A DNA stretch of 64,000 nucleotides from Micrasema longulum. Lineage: Eukaryota; Arthropoda; Insecta; Trichoptera; Brachycentridae. The position numbers were made by a program, and so were the translations under genes. A model generated the notes under the pieces. That model was not told the DNA's origin and ran no database searches. It saw only the letters and a list, made by a program, of their open reading frames with translations. Each line of letters begins with the position of its first letter. Position 1 is the first letter of the stretch. The stretch covers positions 62,001 through 126,000 of the forward strand of contig JAGVSM010001706.1 in the NCBI GenBank assembly GCA_022494885.1. The letters run 5' to 3'. Below are positions 11,396-21,765 of the stretch, piece after piece.

Positions 11396-11910
11396 TTATA
11401 AATTGTTTATCACATATGTCTCGACCATTATTTTAAATTTTAAAATGTTTTTTTCTTCATAAGTATTTTTTTCCATTTCGTAATACTTTTTAATTGCTTT
11501 AAATAAAATTGAATTTTGTGACTTTGCCTTTTTAAATGGAAGTCTAATTTTGTTCTTTTCTCTAGTATTGTGATCGTGTTCATGCTGGTTCCGATCAATT
11601 TTTTTCCAAAATTCTGTTTTTTTATTAGAGTTTATAATTTTATGAACAAATATCATTGTATTGTACAATATTCTTTGTTTATATGTTGATAATTTCATTT
11701 CATTTACCATCGACTTTACCCTCGTGTATCTGTTTTTTTTTCAAAATGATTCTAAAGGCTTTATTTTGTAATACAGTTAGTTTATCTATGTTTTTTTTTG
11801 TTTGATAAAAATAAAATGCTACTACAGTAGTTAACGTGTGGTTCAATAATTGCTTTGTAAATTATTTTGCAAGAGTCCTTATCAATAAATCTTCTGATCC
11901 TTCCCAAAAT
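11396..11910 (-). mobile_element. LINE tail, reverse strand
   Basis: Minus-strand coding begins about 11900 with broken frames (DKLTVLQNKAFRIILKK), then an open frame 11710-11396 (MKLSTYKQRILYNTMIFVHK ... ILKFKIMVETYVINNL). The motif order (LQNKAxRII, then a basic C-terminal tail) fits CR1/Jockey-like polymerases. 5'-truncated and frameshifted near 11715. Confidence 0.7.
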
Positions 11911-11974
11911 TGATATTTTTTCGCAATCTTATTTTATGTATTGTAATAGATTTTCGGTATCCAGGCGTGTTTTA

Positions 11975-12075
11975 AAACGTACGGGGTTTTTTTTTTATAT
12001 GTCGGAATACCTCACCGACCTGAACTTGTGACGTCACGGGCGGTGCAATTTTCAAATTACTCAAATTAAAAAAAA
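11975..12075 (-). repeat. Repeat G with a palindromic GTGACGTCAC core
   Basis: The reverse complement reads AAATTGCACCGCCCGTGACG followed by TCACAAGTTCAGGTCGGTGA, matching 51715-51790 (+) nearly base for base. A third, weaker copy is at 40885-40965. The core contains TGACGTCA, the consensus CRE/ATF site, but its function here is unknown. Confidence 0.75.
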
Positions 12076-12438
12076 AACCATAGCGACGATAATACGAGAC
12101 GCAAAAATATGTATTTTTGGCTTTGTTATTAATAAGTACGAATTATTTGAAGAAAATTCGAATGAAGTTTGTTCTTTGTGATTGCGTGACGTCATCGTAA
12201 AGTTTGAGCTTAATCAGTATCGAATTACTGGTATTATTGTGGTTCGATTGTTAGTTATAATTCAAATACGGTTTGAATTTCAAGTTTGGAATGGAACGTG
12301 ATCTGGTCCCCGCGTTTAAACAATACAAGTGGCGGGTAATTATTGGTTGAGGGTAGAAAATAAACAGAATTGTCTTTTACAAAACGTGCCGATTATAAAT
12401 GACCAATTGTGCCAATTGAAAAAAGAGCGAATAAAATA
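12076..12438. other. Flank of repeat G, otherwise unrecognised
   Basis: A second TGACGTCAT-containing stretch lies at about 12187. Otherwise AT-rich with no frame. Confidence 0.4.
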
Positions 12439-12784
12439 CATTTTAAAGGTATAAATGAAATTACTTTGTTTTTGGAACCACTTTTTTTATTGTCTCAGCC
12501 GACTTGTTTCGGCAACTCACGTTGCCCTCTACAGGGTTATATAAAAACGAAATATATATTTTATTTTATTATATTTATTTATTTCTGAAACCAACACAAT
12601 CATATTAATAAACAATACATAAAGAATAACAACAAATAACAAGGCCAATTATGGGTTTCATATAGGAAAAAAAATATAAAAAAACAAAACGTACAGTTCG
12701 CTAGGGGTGAAAGGAAGTAGGATGGAAAAATTGGGAAGGAAGAAAAGAAGAAAAAACAGTAAGTAAATATAAAAAAATGAAAAA

Positions 12785-12905
12785 AGAGATACAAATGTAC
12801 TTAAATGTACACATACAACATACATACATATACATACATACACACATCCATATTACACATACTTATATACATACACATACATACATACATATACACACAT
12901 GAACA
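12785..12905. repeat. CATA/CACA microsatellite
   Basis: Runs of ACATACATACATATACAT-type units. The following 12910-13100 is a low-complexity TTAATTTTAACTTTTAA stretch. Confidence 0.9.
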
Positions 12906-13179
12906 TTTAAATTTATCTCCTGCTTGACTTTTAACTTTTAATTTGATTCTTGATTTTGTCTTTCAATTTTAACTTTTTAATTTTAATTCTTAATTTTAAC
13001 TTTCAATTTAAACTTTTAACTTAATTTTAATTTAAACTTTTCATTTTAATTTTAACTTTTACTTTTAATTTTAATAATTTAATTTAACTCTTAATTTATA
13101 CTTACCTACATCTACTACCTGCATCGAGTAATTTATTGTTACTTGTGATTTTTTTTTACAATTAAATTGAAATGTTCAT

Positions 13180-13415
13180 GGAAGCAGAGAGAGAGGAAAG
13201 TAGAGTAGCTTTACAATGTCTTCTCCTTTATATGAACTTTTTATGGAATATTTTAATTTTTACTTTTTTAGAATTAAATTATTTTTCCCCTCTCCTCCTG
13301 CATTCATTAGTGTGAAATCTGTAATTGGTCTTACTTTTTAAAATTGTTATTTTGTACCTTGTTGTTTATATAAAGACTGTATGATTTCATTAATAAATAA
13401 ATAAATAAATAAACA
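13180..13415 (+). mobile_element. Probable LINE 3' UTR with (TAAA)n tail
   Basis: Pyrimidine-rich CCCCTCTCCTCCTGCATTC, a GTTTATATAAAGACTGTATG stretch and a terminal (AAAT)n run at 13390-13413 resemble the 3' ends of the LINE tails at 20536-20990 and 16843-17395. No coding part recognised. Confidence 0.45.
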
Positions 13416-13961
13416 TGAATATATATATATATTCACGTACATACACACATAAACATATACGCATACACTAATGCATAAACATACGCGTACATATATATAT
13501 AATTAATAATTAAATAATAAAAACCAGTAAGTAAAACAATGAAAAAATAGGAACTTAAAATGTTACTTTATCGCAATTTAGATATATTTTTTAAAACCCT
13601 ATTTTCTTTCGTTAAAAAGATCTATCGCGCTAAAATTTTATCGTATGTTGAGCATACTCGATAAATGTATTCATTATTACCCAGATTCGATTGTTAAATA
13701 GACGTTGAAAAAAAATTATTTAGTCTACTATTAAACCTGGGTATTATAAATTTTATTAGTGATTAGTGATAGTTCAGCAGAATCAATTTCGAAAAAGAAA
13801 ATACGTAAAAGAAACAGTGAACAGTGGGTGTCTTTCTTTTACGTATGAATATATTTAATTATTATATAACCCTGAAGACGGCAGTAGTCGAAACTAGTCG
13901 GTTGTGACAGTAAAAAAAGTGGTTTATAAAATAAAGAAATTTTATTTATACCTTTAAAATA

Positions 13962-14404
13962 TAACAATGAAATACAAAGTTAGTGCTACAAATTTTATTT
14001 TTTTACTTTTCTTTAATCCACGCCTCGTAGCAATTATTTTTTATTGATTATTTTGGTGTTTATTTTGTAGAACTCCATATTTAATTTTATAATATTAGAA
14101 ATCAAACACTGATTTGAATATACTGAACAAATAGAAAAATTTCGTGACAATTGTTTCGCCTTGTTAGGGTATTTTCAAACGAATGTGAAGATTAGATGGA
14201 TCGATCTTATTTAGTTATGTAATTCAAGGTACTAAAGTAGAAAATAAAAATAATATTTTGAACTATAGCATACATATTCGCCAATACTATTGCACATGTC
14301 AATTACAAAATTACGCAAAATACTAGTATATAGAATAACATTTGTTATTTTTTTTAAATATATATTTTTAATTTCTTAAACAATGATAAATAAGTTGGAG
14401 TTTG
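13962..14404. other. AT-rich, nothing recognised
   Basis: No frame or repeat match was found between the inverted-repeat element and the LINE tail at 14405. Confidence 0.5.
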
Positions 14405-14850
14405 TGGGTTATTATTTTTATTCTTAAAGATGGGGCTCAGTGCTATGCAAGCTCCTGACGTCACTGCGACCTGTGTAGATCTATTGTGACGGGTCCCCGT
14501 AAGTAGTTCTCGCCCTCCGAGCCCAGGTCTATAAAGAGCCTGGCTACTGAGTGGAAGGCAATAGTTTACATTTTGCTAAATCTCCCCCTCCAAGCCCAGA
14601 TCCGTAAAGTATCGGGCAATTAGGTAGGGGGCGGGCTCTTTAACATCCTAAGGTTTGACCAGTGGTCCCCCGAGGATGAGGCTCCTTTTATGATGCAAAG
14701 TAACACATTTACATATACGTTATGTGTATAAGTGTTTCCTCATTTGAGCTGCAGAACCTACATCTAGAAGTTTGGGAAGGGTTATTCTAGCAAGGCGTGA
14801 CTTTATGAATAAGCAAATATGATATATTTTACGATTTCAATTTCAATTTT
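14405..14850 (-). mobile_element. LINE family D 3' end, reverse strand
   Basis: On the minus strand the start near 14760-14740 decodes as CRFCSSNEETLIHI, a CxxC...EETxxH motif typical of the C-terminus of some insect LINE polymerases, followed by a GC-richer 3' UTR with CACTGGTCAAACCTTAGGAT. A second copy with the same UTR is at 43440-44905. Stops show that it is inactive. R1/LOA/Jockey affinity is possible but not resolved. Confidence 0.7.
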
Positions 14851-14865
14851 CAAATTATTATTCAT

Positions 14866-15560
14866 ACTAGCGGACCCGACAGACGTTGACCTGCCCGAAC
14901 GTTGGCTTACCTGCTATTACATTGAAAAAATACTTTTCATTGATAAGTACTGGGTACTTGTTTGTGATTGATGTCCAAAACTAAAAATTGTTAATATTGA
15001 AAGGTATTGAATTAAACTAGGTATCTAGGTACTTGTTTATGGTTGAATTCCAAAACATAAAATATTTTTTTTTCGAATATTGCATAATTTTTGCAAAAGT
15101 CAAACTCCGGTCGTCTCACCAACAAAGGGTTGTACTTACGTAGGAATACGATTTTTAAAAATGTATTGAATTTAATATTGTTTTAGTGTTACCAAAAGTC
15201 CAATAAAAAGAAATAAATGGGTAGAAATTATAAGGAATTTACGGAAAGAATCTGATTGAGATCTACAAAAAACAAATGCAATTTGTAAACATTTAAAAAA
15301 ACTTTTTTTATAGACAAAAGAACAACATTTTTCCATTTTTTTGTAAATGCTTTCTCTTCAAATGCAACCCTGGTAGATCGATGAATAAAATATTTATGCT
15401 CCTAACTTTTTTTTTATATATTCGATGCATATTTTAATATTTACGAACACGCACAGCGCAAATATCTGTATTTCTCTGAAAACCGCACGTAAATGGGTTA
15501 AGCCGTTTAGGAGGAGTACGGTGACATCACACGTACAGGGAAATTATATATGTAAAGATA
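14866..15560 (+). mobile_element. Widespread insect-type interspersed repeat (ACTAGCGGACCCGACAGACG end)
   Basis: Starts with ACTAGCGGACCCGACAGACG and ends with AGCCGTTTAGGAGGAGTACG, GTGACATCACACGTACAG and TTATATATGTAAAGATA. From memory, this pair of end motifs marks a repeat common in many insect genomes. The interior has no intact frame. It appears to be one complete but old copy of about 690 bp. Confidence 0.65.
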
Positions 15561-16324
15561 TATTATGTACATTACAAAATAGAGTATCTTTATTCATACA
15601 TTTAAAAAAAGTATCGGGGAGGTCTTTGCGAAAGAGTGACTGAAAAACAACGCTGAAATACCTAATCATACTTTTTGATATAATTTATCTACTTGTGAAT
15701 TCTTCAACATCAGTATTTGTGGTAAAACTATTTACATTCGCCATCTTGTTTAGCGTTTAATTCTCAGATTTGTTAACTACTAAACAAAAATTGATTACAA
15801 TTTACGAAAATTGGTAAACCGCTGTTTTTAAGCAAAAGCCAAAAGTCTCCGTTAAAGAATGCACATCGATAAAGCTTATCGTGCCTGCCAGTACCAGTGA
15901 CTATTATCGAAAAACAAAAAACAATTTTCAATTTTATAATTAATTTGGTTATTTTTTTAAGCGCACTACAATTTTTTAATAAAATTAAATAAGGGAAAAT
16001 TCGTTAGAATAAGTTTGTTTTTATAGTGTTCAAAATAATGAAAATACGCATTTATATTTTTTAATTCATATCCAACAAATTAATGTCCTCCGCGACTAAC
16101 TGTTGTATAGTGCATTTTGTTAGTGTATAAAGTGATACGTTTCAGTAGTCAATAACAAGTAATTAGCCTAATGTCTAAAATCTAGTATTCTCTCATTAAA
16201 AAATTCAATTCAAAATTTCCGTAATTCTCTGTGGCTTTTATCTCAAAGGGTAATGTCGTAAATTGCAATATTATAGGAGAGTTATTTTTCACCCATTTTG
16301 TGGCGTTATAGTAAGCTGTGTGAC
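15561..16324. other. No recognised gene
   Basis: Apart from a short piece at 15585-15640 related to the 2205/22745 repeat, nothing was identified. AT-rich throughout. Confidence 0.45.
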
Positions 16325-16475
16325 GTGGCGGCTTTGCGGTGTAATGGTCAACGCCTTTGCCTACCATGCAAGAGGACTCAAGTTCAAATCCCGGCATTGT
16401 TGATATGAAATATTCATTTAAAAGAGTGTTTTCACACTAGAATATTTTATGGTCGCTAGACTGGTACCTGAAACT
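16325..16475 (+). mobile_element. SINE family 1 copy, 3'-truncated
   Basis: The tRNA-like head GGCGGCTTTGCGGTGTAATG...CTACCATGCAAGAGG...AGTTCAAATCCCGGCAT has A- and B-box-like parts, then the family body to TGGTACCTGAA, where it stops. The TATGATG-type tail is missing. Confidence 0.8.
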
Positions 16476-16710
16476 TGTTGAAAACGCGACTTGTTTGGCC
16501 TTGGTTGTTGTGAGGCCAAGATTCGTGATAATGTTTTCATTAAATTTCAATGGCCAGGAAGAAACAAATAAACATAAATCGTGACGTATTCTTAACTGGA
16601 GATGCAAGAATACCGATCTCAATTATATGTCTTCCTGCAAAAAGCACCACTTGCTTACTTAGAAGATCGCCGTCTACTATTAGACATGGGGGTGCTTCAC
16701 GACATACTTA

Positions 16711-16839
16711 TACCCGTATTCAGAGACAAACCTTAATGTGAGGAGAGTACATTCTATTGTCTTCACCTTCGGGTTATTCTCTGCATTTGAAATTAGAATG
16801 TACTTTCCTCACCTTTAGTTTTGTCTCTGCATACGGGTA
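16711..16839. mobile_element. 129-bp hairpin MITE with TTA target duplication
   Basis: About 50-bp arms: TACCCGTATTCAGAGACAAA... and its inverted partner ...TTTTGTCTCTGCATACGGGTA. TTA flanks both sides (16708-16710 and 16840-16842), the pattern of PIF/Harbinger-type insertions. It abuts the LINE tail that starts at 16843. Confidence 0.8.
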
Positions 16840-16842
16840 TTA

Positions 16843-17395
16843 GTGGACGCCTTGATAGTACGGCTCTTATGTCGGAGTTATCATTCAATGTCCCCGGCTA
16901 CCGCACCCGTCACACGTCGAGCTCTCTATTTCATGTGCCAGCAGTTCGTACGAACTATGACCAGAACTCTCCACTTATACGTTTTGCTCGTGAATATAAT
17001 TTGAACTTTCCCTTTATTGATCCATTTGATTGTAAAAAAAATAACATTTAAAATGCGCGTCTTAAAACATACTTTTTTTTCTTATACTTAGTTTCAATAA
17101 TAAAGTCTTATTTTATTTTTATTATATTTTATCTCTAATTCTCAAAATTGTATATATACTTATATTTTCGACACTTGTGCAATAATATTTACACACATGT
17201 CTACCCTCATTCCAATATAACACCCACTCACCCACCCTCTCACTCACTTACACTCACACAAACACACTAGCATGTATTGTACGAGTATTTAATGTATTTC
17301 TGTGGATATCTGTCATTGGTTTTATTCTCTGTATATTTTATTTGTTATATTTTTGTTACATGTATTACTGTTGATATCCCCAATACAAAAAAAAA
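16843..17395 (+). mobile_element. LINE family C 3' end
   Basis: The coding end (SELSFNVPGYRTRH, SSLFHVPAVRTNYDQNSPL, EYNLNFPFIDPFD) is followed by a 3' UTR with CCTCTCACTCACTTACACTC, TGTGGATATCTGTCATTGG and GTTGATATCCCC. The copy at 25605-26140 is collinear and very similar in the UTR, so the two derive from closely related source elements. 5'-truncated next to the MITE. Confidence 0.85.
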
Positions 17396-17539
17396 TACAT
17401 TAGTGGCCAACGGAATAACCGTTTTTGCGGGAATTCAAAATAACAATTTTAAAAAAAATATCCTACTGTTAAAAAAATACTTTTTTTTATTGGTTAGTAT
17501 TACATTTCTTTAAAAATGTTTTTAAAAAAGGTGATTTTT

Positions 17540-17680
17540 CCTTATTATTGCAAGAGGCTATTTTATTCTACCACTAAAATAAGAATAGTATTTCTATCCT
17601 TATTCTACCACTATTCCGAGGCGTAACTTTATTATAGGTTTATAAGTAAGCCCCCTCTGTTTAAGTAAAAAAAGTTGAGC
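17540..17680 (+). repeat. Repeat H, shared with 42085-42210
   Basis: TATTTCTATCCTTATTCTAC...ACTATTCC...AGGCGTAACTTTATT...GGTTTATAAGTAA...GCCCC matches 42085-42210 in the same orientation. Short internal inverted repeats of AGAATA/TATTCT are visible. Class unknown. Confidence 0.65.
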
Positions 17681-17740
17681 TGAATCGGGTTGTGGTCTTG
17701 CAGTAGTGTTGTGGATTCACGGATCAAATATCCATCCCAC
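17681..17740 (+). mobile_element. SINE family 3 fragment
   Basis: TGAATCGGGTTGTGGTCTTG...GTGTTGTGGATTCACGGATCA corresponds to the head of the copies at 39968-40105 and 58965-59125. It is cut off at the junction with a reverse-strand SINE family 1 copy. Confidence 0.65.
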
Positions 17741-18001
17741 ATCATCATTATTCCCTTTCTGCACCTAATGGTGCATAGGCCACTGCATTGGTACACCAAT
17801 CACAGAGTATCTTGATCATTTTTGTTACATGAAGGTAAGATGATCAGTCTTACGCTTTAGGTACCAGTCCAGGGACTACGAAATATTCTAGTGTGAAAAC
17901 ACCCCCACAAATAAGTATTTCATATCAACCATGTAAGGAATCAAACCCGAGACCTCTTGCATGGTAGACAAACGCGCTGACCATCACACCACGAGGCCGA
18001 C
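17741..18001 (-). mobile_element. SINE family 1 full-length copy, reverse strand
   Basis: On the minus strand: head GGCCTCGTGGTGTGATGGTC...GGTCTCGGGTTTGATTCC (B-box-like), body with CCCTGGACTGGTACC and CGTAAGACTGATCATCTTAC, and tail GCACCATTAGGTGCAGAAAG + GGAATAATGATGATG. One of the most complete copies. Confidence 0.88.
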
Positions 18002-18039
18002 ACAAAATCCCGCTCTATCACAATTCAATAACCATTTTT

Positions 18040-18967
18040 CCAGAATATTTTTTTTTTATAATTTTTATTTTATTATTTTACATATTTATCACAGCAATAT
18101 ACAAGTAATTATTTATACAACAAATTAATTCAGTAGTAAAAGTAAGCATACATATTATTTATTTTTGCTGTTGGTTCATCTAAACTGCCTAACTAGGGAT
18201 AGCATCCCCGTTCTAAGGCAGTAAATTATGTATTTTATAATGATATTTAAAAGTATTTACAGTTTTATCATAATGTGTGCTTTTTCAGTCTTAAAGGTAA
18301 ACAATAAATATCCAGAGAAAACATAAATAATACCAAAATCTCTATATCCTAAGTCCCAAGTCATTACTATTAAAACAAGCAACCAGCTCACGTCCTTCTA
18401 CATCGGACAACAAATTCTCTGACTCCCTCCGACCAATATGGATTAAGAATGCAGTCAACACCTTCCTCAGCCTGGCAATCCCACCACATTTCCACGAAAT
18501 AAGGTTATATTTAAATTATTTACGACTTTTGAGAAATGGTCTGAAAATTAAAATATTTGAATGAGTTAGGTAATCATTTCTTGTGTCTTCCATATTCATT
18601 TTCATTTGTTTTGACGCTACCGCGTCAGACGAGCTTTACGAAGGAAAATAATTAAATTCTTGTGCATTCTCTAACAGAAACCCGCAAAATGTGGTGTGGA
18701 TGCGGCATTATAAATGAAAAAGTAAACAGAATGGTGAATTTACCGCTGCTTGCTCGTAAAATAATACGTATGCCGGATCCCTGGAAACTACAAAAATAAT
18801 TAAACGATAATTCAGCGCCCATTATTATTCATGTTTATAATAAAGTGTTTCATGCTTATTTACTGAAAGGAATAACAAGTTATAGTTTAACAGAAACGGA
18901 GAGGCTTTTCACAAATAATATTCATTTCAAATAAGAGGGTGAATCAAATATAAAATGAAATTTCTTT
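18040..18967. other. No recognised gene; possible reverse-strand retroelement tail
   Basis: A T-rich start at 18045-18080 and GGGATAGCATCCCCGTTCTA at about 18197 suggest a minus-strand LINE 3' end. 18370-18500 is somewhat GC-richer but has no recognisable protein in six frames. Confidence 0.35.
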
Positions 18968-19620
18968 TTAAAGCTTTATTGAAAAAAGATATAAATACAA
19001 ACAATAAACAAAACATTCGTTTCCACTACTTTTTACAAGTCCATCTTCAAGTATTTGATGGGCCTGATCGCGCCATGTCTGTTTTCCTCGTTTTCTGCAT
19101 CCATCAATATTCGCATCGTATATCTTTTTAGCCGTTCTTTCGCTGCCCATTCGCTCTACATGTCCAAACCAACGCAGCACCCCTCTCTTGATTCTGTCGA
19201 CAATGCATGTCTCAGCCTTACACATCACGGATCTCGACATTTGTACATCTTTCATACATCGTTTTACCACACATTCGCCCGAGGGATCGCATTTCGACAG
19301 CATTCAACCTACTTTCATTACCATTTTTCCAATTCCATACTTCGGTCCCATATATTATAGTTGGCACTAGAACTTCGTTGTTAACTGCTAGTTTAGCCTC
19401 CTGCGATAAACATTTGTTTGCCAAAGTAGATTTCAGTGCACCGTTCACCCTGTTCCCGGCACTCACCCTCGTTTTAATATCTTTCTCGGTCTTTCCGTCC
19501 CTAGTAAACATACTACCCAGGTACACAAATTCTTCTACCTGATTCAGAATACCTCCGTTCACACTGATCTCACATTTAGTTATATTTTCATCCCTTTCAA
19601 AAACCATCGCTTTCGATTAA
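18968..19620 (-). mobile_element. RTE-like LINE 3' end, reverse strand
   Basis: The minus-strand frame 19607-19218 (MVFERDENITKCEISVNGG, VEEFVYLGSMFTRDGKTEKD, EVLVPTIIYGTEVWNWKNG, ESRLNAVEMRSLGRMCGK) continues after a frameshift near 19220 in 19200-18968 (GVLRWFGHVERMGSERTAKK, DGCRKRGKQTWRDQ). These are the classic thumb/C-terminal blocks of RTE-type reverse transcriptases (YLGSxxxxDG, GxExW, LRWxGHVxRM). A + strand relative lies at 23395-23860 and a last-exon-like scrap at 48385-48515. Inactive through frameshift and truncation. Confidence 0.88.
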
Positions 19621-19639
19621 TCAACATTAATAAGCAAAT

Positions 19640-20020
19640 TGCTTAAATAATAACACTATATATTATTATTTCTCCTTAATTTCTTGATTTTAAAACGTAT
19701 TTTTTCTAACAGATCGTTAAAATCTTTATCTAGTGATAGTAAAAGAAAAGTGGTTGTGTCATCAGCCAATGAGACAGTTCAGCGTATTTTTTTAATGTTT
19801 TTATTTGATAATAGACTATTAAAGTAAACGAATTTATATTTTTTCAAACATACAAACACTAGTGGATATAAATATTTATAGGAAGTATATCTTGTTTTTT
19901 CAACGTAATATGTTTTTTTAGTATCCTAAAAGAAAATATTATCATCAAACCATTCTTTTAATTTATTAATATCTATATTTAATTTCAAATTTACTTCGTC
20001 CCATGAAAAACCTATTTAAC
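19640..20020 (-). mobile_element. Scrambled LINE reverse-transcriptase fragments
   Basis: On the minus strand, about 20010-19880 reads DEVNLKLNIDINKLKEWFDD and about 19780-19690 reads TVSLADDTTTFLLLSLDKDF, the latter carrying the ADD catalytic motif. In an intact LINE, ADD precedes the NxDINKLxxWF block. Here the order is reversed, so these are two pieces. Both contain stops nearby. Confidence 0.6.
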
Positions 20021-20048
20021 AGAATATCCTCTGATTTTCTGATATCCG

Positions 20049-20530
20049 TACAATCAAAACTGTTTATTGCTCAACTGTTCGCCTTCTTCTAGAATATGCC
20101 TCCGTGGTCTGGTCTCCATTCTATGTCGTTCTAGTAACGATAGAACCCTTTCACTACCCTGTCATCTCTCTAATTTTATTGCCTCCTCTTTCACAGTAGT
20201 AGCCGCTCGATTGTAAATTATCTACCCACTAATTTAAGAGATGCCCCTTCTTTATTTACATTTAATTTAAGATTGAAATGTCACTATCTAAATATTAAAA
20301 TTATTCTTTTATCCTTCTTCTTTCCTCTCCTCTCTACATAGTATAGTGTTATTTTTTTTTAAATATATTTTTATTTTGTTAATCTTTGTTTTTAATTTTT
20401 GTGTAAAAATTTTAGGATTCAATATGTCCATGTATTTATAATTTTCTCAAACAAAACGGTTTGGGTAGGTAGGAAGAAATTGCCATAAGGCAATATTCCC
20501 GCCCTTATATGTATATATATTGTATATGTA
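20049..20530 (+). mobile_element. Chimeric LINE debris (family A piece + family B-like tail)
   Basis: 20049-20125 decodes as TVYCSTVRLLLEYASVVWSP, a family-A segment. From 20128 the text switches to a family-B-like C-terminus (SSFTVVAARL) also found at 38120-38270, with a 3' UTR ending near 20530 in GCCATAAGGCAATATTCCCG. The switch point lacks any visible target duplication. Confidence 0.65.
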
Positions 20531-20535
20531 TATAA

Positions 20536-20990
20536 ATGTTAATGTTAAATATTTCTAGTCTACAAAAACGTAGAACTAATATTGACTCCATATATATGTT
20601 CGGCATACTAAATGGTATAATCGATGTTCCATCATTACTGGGACAAATAAAATTCAATATTCCGTCTCGTAGATTGAGAAACAATGAAGTACTGTTCATC
20701 GATCAGTATAGAACAAACTATGGCCTAAATTCTCCAATGACCCGCCTTTGTCGTATTGTTAACTCAAGACAGGATCTGGACTTTTTTGGTTTAAGTTTAC
20801 AACGATTTAAACGAGCACCAAATAAATAGTCCAGATCTTGTCTCGATGTCCCTTATGTTTGTCAATGCATTTTTCTTTTTTTTTAAAGTTTTCAACTATT
20901 CTTTTATTGTACTATTTAAACCTTATAAATTGTATACGTGGACAATGTCCGTTAATAAATAAATAAATAAATAAATAAAGTGTCAAATAA
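20536..20990 (+). mobile_element. LINE family A2 3' end, first of a tandem pair
   Basis: Open 97-codon frame 20536-20829 (SSLQKRRTNIDSIYMFGILN ... SRQDLDFFGLSLQRFKRAP) and a UTR ending in GGACAATGTCCGTTAATAAA and (TAAA)n at about 20990. GGACNNTGTCC is a short palindrome just before the tail. It is followed within a few bases by a second, longer copy. Confidence 0.88.
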
Positions 20991-20998
20991 ATAAATAT

Positions 20999-21765
20999 GT
21001 GAATCGCATAAGTCACATTGAATCAGTCCAACATCGCTTGCTTCAAAAAGTAACGTGGACGCTTGGACTAGAGAGAGGTAATTATTCTTATGCTGATATA
21101 GAGTCAATGTTAAATATTTCTAGTCTACAAAAACGTAGAACTAATATTGATTCCATATATCTGTTCGGCATACTAAATGGTATAATCGATGTTCCATTAT
21201 TACTGGGACAAGTAAAATTCAATATTCCGACTCGTAGGTTGAGAAACAATGAATCACTGTTCATCGATCAGCATAGAACAAACTATGGCCTTAATTCTCA
21301 AAGGCTGGTCCTCTTTGTCGTATTGTTAACTCAAGACAAGATCTGGACTTTTTTGGTTTAAGTTTGCAACGGTTTAAACGAGCACTAAATAAATAGTCCA
21401 GCGGCCTGATTCTGAGTCCGTTCTATTGCAAGTTAACGCTGAAATTAAAACGGCCGCGCTTTACTTCGAACGTAAATTTAAATCCGTATTCTGGGCTGGT
21501 ATTCCAAACGCTCTTGAGGCCGTATTATCTCGTGTATTTACATACAAAATACACAAAAAAAACTGTTTTCTCGTTCCACGAGAGTGGTTTAGAATAGGAC
21601 CCCTGTTAACACAAGCTCGTGTTAAATTATCGCGAACTTAGAATTAGTCGCAGATCTTGTCTTGATGTCCCTTATGTTTGTCAATGCTTATTTTTTTTTT
21701 TTTAATGATTTTAACTATTCTTTTATTGTTATATTAAAATCATATAAATTGTTTTCATTTATCAT
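20999..21765 (+). mobile_element. LINE family A2 3' end, second copy, split by a MITE
   Basis: The coding part 20999-21404 (HIESVQHRLLQKVTWTLGLE ... ILNGIIDVPLLLGQVKFNIP) is frameshifted near 21300 relative to the first copy. After AAATAGTCCAG at 21404 it is interrupted by a 247-bp insertion and resumes at about 21652 with CAGATCTTGTCTTGATGTCC, running to about 21765. Confidence 0.85.
21405..21651. mobile_element. MITE-like insertion, 247 bp, CAG duplication
   Basis: The empty site is preserved in the neighbouring LINE copy (AATAGTCCAGATCTTGTCTC at about 20825). The insert starts CGGCCTGATTCTGAGTCCG and ends CGCGAACTTAGAATTAGTCG; these ends pair as an imperfect inverted repeat whose mismatches are transitions. 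CAG occurs on both sides. An internal palindromic core (TATTCCAAACGCTCT...GAGAGTGGTTYAGAAT) recurs at 37630-37740. Confidence 0.8.

Larger units (their letters stand above)
12440..13961. mobile_element. 1.5-kb element with about 100-bp inverted terminal repeats; hammerhead-like motifs in the arms
   Basis: Left arm 12440-12545 and right arm 13860-13961 are inverted copies (shared blocks ATTTTAAAGGTATAAAT, ACCACTTTTTTTA, CCGACTNGTTTCG, CAGGGTTATAT). Read away from the centre, each arm carries a CCCTGNAGA...CGAAAC motif. In the left arm (minus strand) a 6-bp hairpin GGCAAC-GUGA-GUUGCC sits directly before GAAAC (+ strand 12511-12526). This arrangement recalls the hammerhead ribozymes reported at the ends of Penelope-like elements. 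The interior holds a LINE-like tail and microsatellites and no intact polymerase. Confidence 0.6.

Noticed and set aside
19055..19542. Three overlapping + strand frames of 60-111 codons
   Set aside because: Antisense shadows of the RTE-like LINE on the minus strand, which carries the recognisable motifs.
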